Assembly: GCA_016719015.1 (NCBI GenBank)
Contig: JADKAZ010000001.1
Coordinates: 1,302,001-1,366,000, forward strand
Source of the DNA: Chitinophagaceae bacterium
Lineage (GTDB): Bacteria > Bacteroidota > Bacteroidia > Chitinophagales > Chitinophagaceae
Direction: 5' to 3'
Length of the DNA stretch: 64,000 nt
In this document: piece after piece, positions 59,687 through 64,000 of the stretch
Position numbering within the stretch: position 1 is the first letter of the stretch
How the letters are laid out: each line of letters begins with the position of its first letter
Notes under the pieces: model-generated
Told to the model about the DNA's origin: nothing
What the model saw: the letters and a program-made list of their open reading frames with translations, nothing else
The model's database searches: none
Translations under genes and position numbers: made by a program

Positions 59687-59725
59687 AAAAGGTTGATTAG
59701 GCTTTCTAATCAACCTTTTCTTTTT
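59687..59725 (+). terminator. Terminator between DUF4290 gene and murA
   Basis: AAAAGGTTGATTAG and its exact complement CTAATCAACCTTTT form a 14-bp stem with a 5-base loop (GCTTT), followed by CTTTTT. Confidence 0.9.
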
Positions 59726-59811
59726 AAATAATCACTCTGTCCTTGTAATATTTTACCTTGCAACCGATCCTGTAATCTTATTTAATTTATCAACCAATCA
59801 ACTTAAAGAAG

Positions 59812-61119
59812 ATGCATTCTTTCGAAGTAAGAGGTGGAAAAAAATTACACGGTGAAATAATTCCCCAGGGAGCTAAAAATGAAGCACTGCAGATTATCAG
59901 TGCTGTGTTGCTCACACCAGAAAAAGTTACCATTACCAATATTCCCGACATCATTGATGTAAACCTGCTGATAGAATTGTTGGGTGAGATGAATGTAAAA
60001 CTGGAAAGAACGAGCCGTGATACCTGCATCTTCCAGGCCGATGATATCAATATTGATTACCTGCACAGTGAAGCATATAGAAAGAAAAGCGGAAAACTAC
60101 GAGGTTCGGTAATGCTGGCCGGCCCCATGCTTGCAAGATTTAAAAAAGCATTCATACCAAAACCCGGCGGCGATAAAATTGGCCGGAGAAGGTTAGATAC
60201 CCATATCATTGGCTTTGAAAAACTCGGCGCCTCCTTTACTTATCATGAAGAAGACGGGTTTGTTCATTTAGAAGCTCCCGATCTGAAAGGTGCTAACCTG
60301 TTGCTGGATGAGCCATCTGTTACCGGTACCGCCAATATAGTTATGGCCGCTTCTATGGCAACAGGAACTACTACCATTTATAATGCGGCCTGCGAACCTT
60401 ATGTTCAGCAACTATGTAAAATGCTGAACAGCATGGGAGCAAAGATCACAGGCATTGGCAGTAACATGCTGACGATACAGGGTGTTGGGTATCTCGGCGG
60501 CACTGAACATCGTATGCTTCCTGATATGATTGAAGTAGGTTCTTTCATCGGCCTCGCTGCCATGACACAAAGTGATATCACTATCAAAGGCGCCGGGATC
60601 CAGCATCTTGGTATTATTCCTGAAAAATTTCAGCAGCTCGGTATTAAAATGAATTTTAGCGGCGATGACATTCATATACCTGCACAGGAAAGCTATGAGA
60701 TACAAACTTTTTTAGATGGTTCTGTCATGACCATCTATGATCATCCCTGGCCGGGATTTACCCCTGACTTGTTAAGTATCATACTGGTAACAGCCATACA
60801 AGCCAAAGGCTCGGTACTTATTCACCAGAAAATGTTTGAAAGCCGTTTATTCTTTGTCGATAAGCTGATTGATATGGGCGCAAGGATTGTACTCTGCGAT
60901 CCGCATCGTGCCGTTGTGATTGGTTTGGAAAGAGAACAAATGCTGAGAGGCATTACTATGAGCAGCCCGGATATCCGTGCCGGTGTGGCATTATTGATTG
61001 CTGCACTCAGTGCCGATGGAAAAAGTATCATTCAGAACATTGAACAGATAGACAGGGGCTACCAGGATATAGATGGGCGGTTAAGAAAATTGGGGGCGGA
61101 TATAAAAAGAATATATTAG
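59812..61119 (+). CDS. murA: UDP-N-acetylglucosamine 1-carboxyvinyltransferase, Cys-to-Asp variant
   Basis: MurA makes UDP-GlcNAc-enolpyruvate, the first committed step of peptidoglycan synthesis. The 435 residues have the EPSP-synthase-like fold (QGAKNEALQIISAVLLT at the N-terminus, RGYQDIDGRLRKLGA at the C-terminus). In the active-site loop the usual Cys (PGGCTIGARP in E. coli) is Asp121 in PGGDKIGRRRLDTHI. Cys-to-Asp MurA enzymes remain active but are insensitive to fosfomycin in other bacteria. A strong terminator lies between DUF4290 and murA. Confidence 0.96.
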   Translation: MHSFEVRGGKKLHGEIIPQGAKNEALQIISAVLLTPEKVTITNIPDIIDVNLLIELLGEMNVKLERTSRDTCIFQADDINIDYLHSEAYRKKSGKLRGSVMLAGPMLARFKKAFIPKPGGDKIGRRRLDTHIIGFEKLGASFTYHEEDGFVHLEAPDLKGANLLLDEPSVTGTANIVMAASMATGTTTIYNAACEPYVQQLCKMLNSMGAKITGIGSNMLTIQGVGYLGGTEHRMLPDMIEVGSFIGLAAMTQSDITIKGAGIQHLGIIPEKFQQLGIKMNFSGDDIHIPAQESYEIQTFLDGSVMTIYDHPWPGFTPDLLSIILVTAIQAKGSVLIHQKMFESRLFFVDKLIDMGARIVLCDPHRAVVIGLEREQMLRGITMSSPDIRAGVALLIAALSADGKSIIQNIEQIDRGYQDIDGRLRKLGADIKRIY

Positions 61120-61230
61120 AAAAAAATTTTTTTTTTATTATGGAATTAAACATTAAATTTAGGTACAAGTATTTTAATTTTATTAAAGTTAACCAATTAC
61201 TTTTAGGAACATCAACACTAAAGTAGCATA

Positions 61231-61830
61231 ATGGTAACTGACATCTTTCAGCAACACCCCGTTCTCGAAAACGAAAGAGTATTGCTACGCCCAATAGAGG
61301 AAAATGATGTTGACAACCTCCTTCCCTTCTCACAACACGAACCGGAGATATGGAAATTCGGTTTGGTAACAGCCGCTGGTGAAGAAAACCTACGACACTA
61401 TATCCGCACTGCAGTAAAGAACCTGGATGATAAAAAAGAATATCCCTTTATTGTATTTGACAAACAGGCCAACCGCTATGCAGGCAGTACAAGATTTTAT
61501 GATATACAACAGCACTGGCTAACCACACAGCTTGGCTACACCTGGTATGGAAAAGATTTTCAACGTACCGGGTTGAACCGGCATTGTAAATTATTATTGC
61601 TGACCTATGTATTTGAAGAATGGAGATTAGAACGGTTAGAATTTCGGGCCGATGCCAATAATGCAAAAAGCATTGCTGCCATGAAAGCTATCGGCTGTGT
61701 GGAAGAAGGCATTCTCCGCAACCATATGCCCACTGCCCAGGGTGGAAGAAGAGATAGTATTGTGCTAAGTATCTTAAAAACAGAATGGTTCGGCGGGGTG
61801 AAAGAAAAACTGCTGAAAAAGATCCGCTGA
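61231..61830 (+). CDS. GNAT N-acetyltransferase (RimJ/RimL type)
   Basis: The 199-residue acetyltransferase has the RimL/RimJ form: LENERVLLRPIEENDVDNLL at the N-terminus, an acetyl-CoA loop near GYTWYGKDFQRTGLNRHCK and ERLEFRADANNAKSIAAMKA then GCVEEGILRNHMP. Substrates may be ribosomal proteins, amino acids or aminoglycosides; none can be named. It is followed by a hairpin terminator (61875-61898). Confidence 0.9.
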   Translation: MVTDIFQQHPVLENERVLLRPIEENDVDNLLPFSQHEPEIWKFGLVTAAGEENLRHYIRTAVKNLDDKKEYPFIVFDKQANRYAGSTRFYDIQQHWLTTQLGYTWYGKDFQRTGLNRHCKLLLLTYVFEEWRLERLEFRADANNAKSIAAMKAIGCVEEGILRNHMPTAQGGRRDSIVLSILKTEWFGGVKEKLLKKIR

Positions 61831-61874
61831 AAATAAGTTTCTATTTGTATGCCGGTGAAATAACTTTCCCTTGT

Positions 61875-61898
61875 TGGGGATAATCATTCCCCATTTTT
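61875..61898 (+). terminator. Weak terminator of the GNAT gene
   Basis: TGGGGA (61875-61880) pairs with TCCCCA (61888-61893) around TAATCAT, followed by TTTTT. Confidence 0.6.
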
Positions 61899-62094
61899 CC
61901 ATTTTTCCCATATTTTATTGGTTAATTATTGGCTAAAATCATTGGCATGGATTTATCAAATATTCAACTTGCAATATGTTGAAGATTGGTATGTGAAACA
62001 GATAATCCTTTCATTTAATTGTATAAATAAGTAAAGTAAATAACCTATTCAGTTTAAATCTGAGGAATTCATTTACAAATAAATTCAAATAATT

Positions 62095-62304
62095 ATGGAC
62101 AAGAAACAAAATGCCAATCCCTCCAGGGAAACCAAAGACATGCTAAAAGAAAAAACAAATCAGGATTTCAATAACCAGAAACCAAATCCTGAAGACCCCA
62201 ATCAAAATAAAAGTCATCAAACAGTGGAAGAAAACGAAGAGCAGAATAATCCATCTGAAATAAAAAAAGGATCGAAAAGAAAGAGAATTAAAAGCAAGTT
62301 ATAA
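62095..62304 (+). CDS. Small disordered charged protein
   Basis: The 69-residue protein is Lys/Glu/Asn/Gln rich (MDKKQNANPSRETKDMLKEK, EENEEQNNPSEIKKGSKRKR) with few hydrophobic residues. It looks like an intrinsically disordered or stress-related protein. No family is recognised; the ATG and stop are clear, with a 264-base spacer upstream that is AT-rich and probably holds its promoter. Confidence 0.5.
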   Translation: MDKKQNANPSRETKDMLKEKTNQDFNNQKPNPEDPNQNKSHQTVEENEEQNNPSEIKKGSKRKRIKSKL

Positions 62305-62329
62305 AAAAGAACTATCAAACCCCTGCTCT

Positions 62330-62348
62330 GCGAAACTTCCAGTTTCGC
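62330..62348. repeat. GCGAAACT/AGTTTCGC hairpin
   Basis: An 8-bp perfect inverted repeat with loop TCC lies downstream of the small charged ORF, followed by CCCCGACGAGTCTC-type DNA (62367-62380) resembling REP-like intergenic elements. Confidence 0.5.
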
Positions 62349-62444
62349 AACACTATTCCCTTCCCCGACGAGTCTCCTCCAGCACGCCGGGTAAACTTTA
62401 GGAAAATCAGCGGAAGGAAAGGTCTCGCCTTGAAATTTCAATTG

Positions 62445-63084
62445 CTACTTAATTTTTTCCTTCGGCCTCTTCTCTTTCAGTACCGGCGCATCATCTTTCC
62501 AACGCCACAGGTGCACACAGGCATAAGTGCGATAAGGGCTCCATTTAGCAGAGAGCCGCAACATATCTTCTTTCAGTTTCTTTTTATCGCTGTTGTCTAA
62601 TTTATATAATGCAATCATTGCATTTTGAATACCGAGGTCATCTACGGCAAATACATCTTCCCGGCCAAGGGCAAACATGAGCAGCATTTCAATCGTCCAT
62701 CTTCCCACTCCTTTTATTACAATTGAGATATTCTATCACTTCCTCATTGGTCATTTTGCCCAGCTTCTTTGCATCCATTCCAAACGCTATTTCGAACTGT
62801 GCTACGTTTTTTACATAGCTCACTTTGGCATTGCTCAGTCCGATTCCTCTCAGCGTTTCAAATGGAGTAGCAAGTATCTGCTGCGGTGTTGGCTCTTTGC
62901 CTTCGTATAGATTAATAAACCGTTTGTAAATAACATCGGCCACTTTGGTAGAAAGCTGCTGACTCATTATGGAGGCACAGAGATAAGTGCAGATATTCTT
63001 CCGCTTTTTTAATTGGTGCGGTTCACCGGCTTCCACCAACTTCTTTAATTTTTTGTCTTTACCCAGGTGTCTGATATACTCCAT
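62445..63084 (-). pseudogene. DNA-3-methyladenine glycosylase (AlkA-like), frameshifted
   Basis: Two overlapping minus-strand frames together give one AlkA-like glycosylase. The N-terminal part (63084 to about 62722) has LCASIMSQQLSTKVADVIYK and LRGIGLSNAKVSYVKNVAQ. The C-terminal part (about 62722 to 62445) has IKGVGRWTIEMLLMFALG, the HhH motif, and catalytic Asp in FAVDDLGIQ. Frame changes where minus-strand CTCAATTGTAATAAAAGG should read CTCATTGTAATAAAAGG, a one-base insertion near 62720-62724. Removing it yields EYLIVIKGVGRWTIE. The product would be cut just before the HhH/catalytic domain, so it is a pseudogene or a sequencing error. Confidence 0.88.
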
Positions 63085-63095
63085 TGTATATTATA

Positions 63096-64000
63096 CTATT
63101 GCATTCCAGGTTGGGTTATTTTAAATCCTGTCTTCGCTTTTTCATCTTCCACCATCTTCTTTACATCTGCCAATAGCTTTTTGGCATCGTACACTATTCC
63201 ATCTTTTATGGTGTATTGCACACCACCTTTTCTTATCACTTCGTTTTTATCATTCATAAAAATGGCACCGGTACCATAGAGATATTGAAGGTTCTCTAAT
63301 GGATTAGCATCCACTATAACAATATCTGCCAGCTTACCTGCTTCTACAGTCCCTATTTCTTTTTCCATGCCCAAGGCCTGTGCGGCATTGAGAGTTGCAG
63401 AACGAATTACTTCCAATGGATGGAAACCTGCTTCCCGCAACAACTCCAACTCACGGATATAACCAAAGCCATAGGTCTGGTAAATGAATCCATTGTCAGA
63501 ACCTGCTGTTACTCTGCCGCCGCGGTTCTTATACTCATTTATAAACGTCATCCACAACCGGTAATTTTCTTTCCAGGCAATTTCTTCCTCTGTCCCCCAG
63601 TTGAACCAATAAGAACCATGTGACTCCCGGCTCGGTTCATAAAATTTCCAGAGTGATGGCAACGTATAATGCTCATGCCATTCTGCACGGCGGGCACGGT
63701 GCAGGTCACGGTTAGCATCATAAATATTAAAAGTGGGATCGAGTGTAAAGTCAAGACTCAGCAATTCATTCATCACTTTATTCCAATGATCGGTGAACGG
63801 CGCTGCTGCCTGCTTCCATAATTTTCCTGCTTCTTCAAATCGATGTGATTCGTCGGCATAATTATAATTAGCCGGGTAATTTTGTACCGTGCGGTCCGTG
63901 AATAATGCTTCCGGCAATCCATACCAATGCTCCATGGAAGTCATTCCTGCTCTTGCACTATTCAATACATTCCATCTTGCTACGGACATCTGTGCATGGT
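63096..64000 (-). CDS. Amidohydrolase family protein (partial)
   Basis: The frame continues past base 64000, so the N-terminus is missing. The visible 301 residues start HAQMSVARWNVLNSARAGMT (the metal-His HxH-type region lies upstream) and include GSDNGFIYQTYGF, RSATLNAAQALGMEKEIGTV and AGKLADIVIVDANPLENLQY, typical of secreted imidazolonepropionase-like amidohydrolases of Bacteroidota. It ends 11 bp from the glycosylase start. Confidence 0.88.
   Translation of the reverse strand, partial: HAQMSVARWNVLNSARAGMTSMEHWYGLPEALFTDRTVQNYPANYNYADESHRFEEAGKLWKQAAAPFTDHWNKVMNELLSLDFTLDPTFNIYDANRDLHRARRAEWHEHYTLPSLWKFYEPSRESHGSYWFNWGTEEEIAWKENYRLWMTFINEYKNRGGRVTAGSDNGFIYQTYGFGYIRELELLREAGFHPLEVIRSATLNAAQALGMEKEIGTVEAGKLADIVIVDANPLENLQYLYGTGAIFMNDKNEVIRKGGVQYTIKDGIVYDAKKLLADVKKMVEDEKAKTGFKITQPGMQ

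Overview
The window reads as chromosomal core DNA from a member of Bacteroidota, most likely Chitinophagales/Chitinophagaceae. Support: gliding lipoprotein GldH and GldC, a PorG-like protein and a cargo protein with a type IX secretion C-terminal domain, DUF4290 next to murA, BatD, a GH3/serine-hydrolase fusion, moderate AT-richness, promoters with the TAnnTTTG -7 box, and almost no Shine-Dalgarno sequences. No prophage, IS element, CRISPR array, tRNA or rRNA was found. Apart from one frameshifted glycosylase and the two edge-truncated genes, the genes look intact.

Layout. 0-5.5 kb: the end of a TPR protein, a 31-residue basic AURKAIP1/COX24-type ORF, RNase G, a YugP-like protease, a non-coding block holding a candidate sRNA, then radA-comF. 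5.5-22.5 kb: a beta-helix lipoprotein, an exported glutathione peroxidase, holB, a RicT-like PSP1 protein with a Q/G/N/R-rich tail, GH3-serine hydrolase, mutL, a PBP4-type lipoprotein, a Gfo/Idh oxidoreductase, an atypical arginase-fold protein divergent from pheS, two small membrane proteins and an outer-membrane barrel. 22.6-30.6 kb: acyl-CoA and nucleotide-sugar-type dehydrogenases, an LpxD-type acyltransferase, a second non-coding block with a second candidate sRNA, yicC, gldH and a two-component system. 30.6-42.8 kb: batD, SDR, HAD nucleotidase, psd, cdsA, CPBP protease, dusB, the ALDH-GPx pair, tadA, Mn-type SOD and rpmH-rnpA-yidD. 42.9-57.3 kb, all on the minus strand: an envelope block running glycosyltransferase, gldC, yqeY, cvpA, hydrolase, CBS protein, small Omp85, nadK, porG-like, uppS, bamA, two ompH/skp genes and murI. 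57.5-64 kb: T9SS cargo, DUF4290, murA, GNAT, a frameshifted AlkA-like gene and a partial amidohydrolase.

How the genes fit together. The 43-57 kb block joins outer-membrane assembly (BamA, two Skp-like chaperones, a single-POTRA Omp85), undecaprenyl-phosphate carrier synthesis (UppS), peptidoglycan precursor synthesis (MurI, with MurA further on) and a PorG-like T9SS protein. With cdsA, psd, lpxD, dacB and the GH3 fusion, envelope construction and turnover is the main theme of the window.

The least explained feature is a pair of short intergenic transcription units at about 3.15-3.24 kb and 27.10-27.21 kb. Each has a Bacteroidota-type promoter with the same 18-bp spacer, ends in an intrinsic terminator and is preceded by a DnaA-box match. 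Their predicted RNAs are perfectly complementary over 15 nt, and the terminator loop of the second repeats the core of that segment. This is the best candidate here for an undescribed system: a pair of trans-encoded RNAs able to bind one another. It rests on sequence pattern alone.
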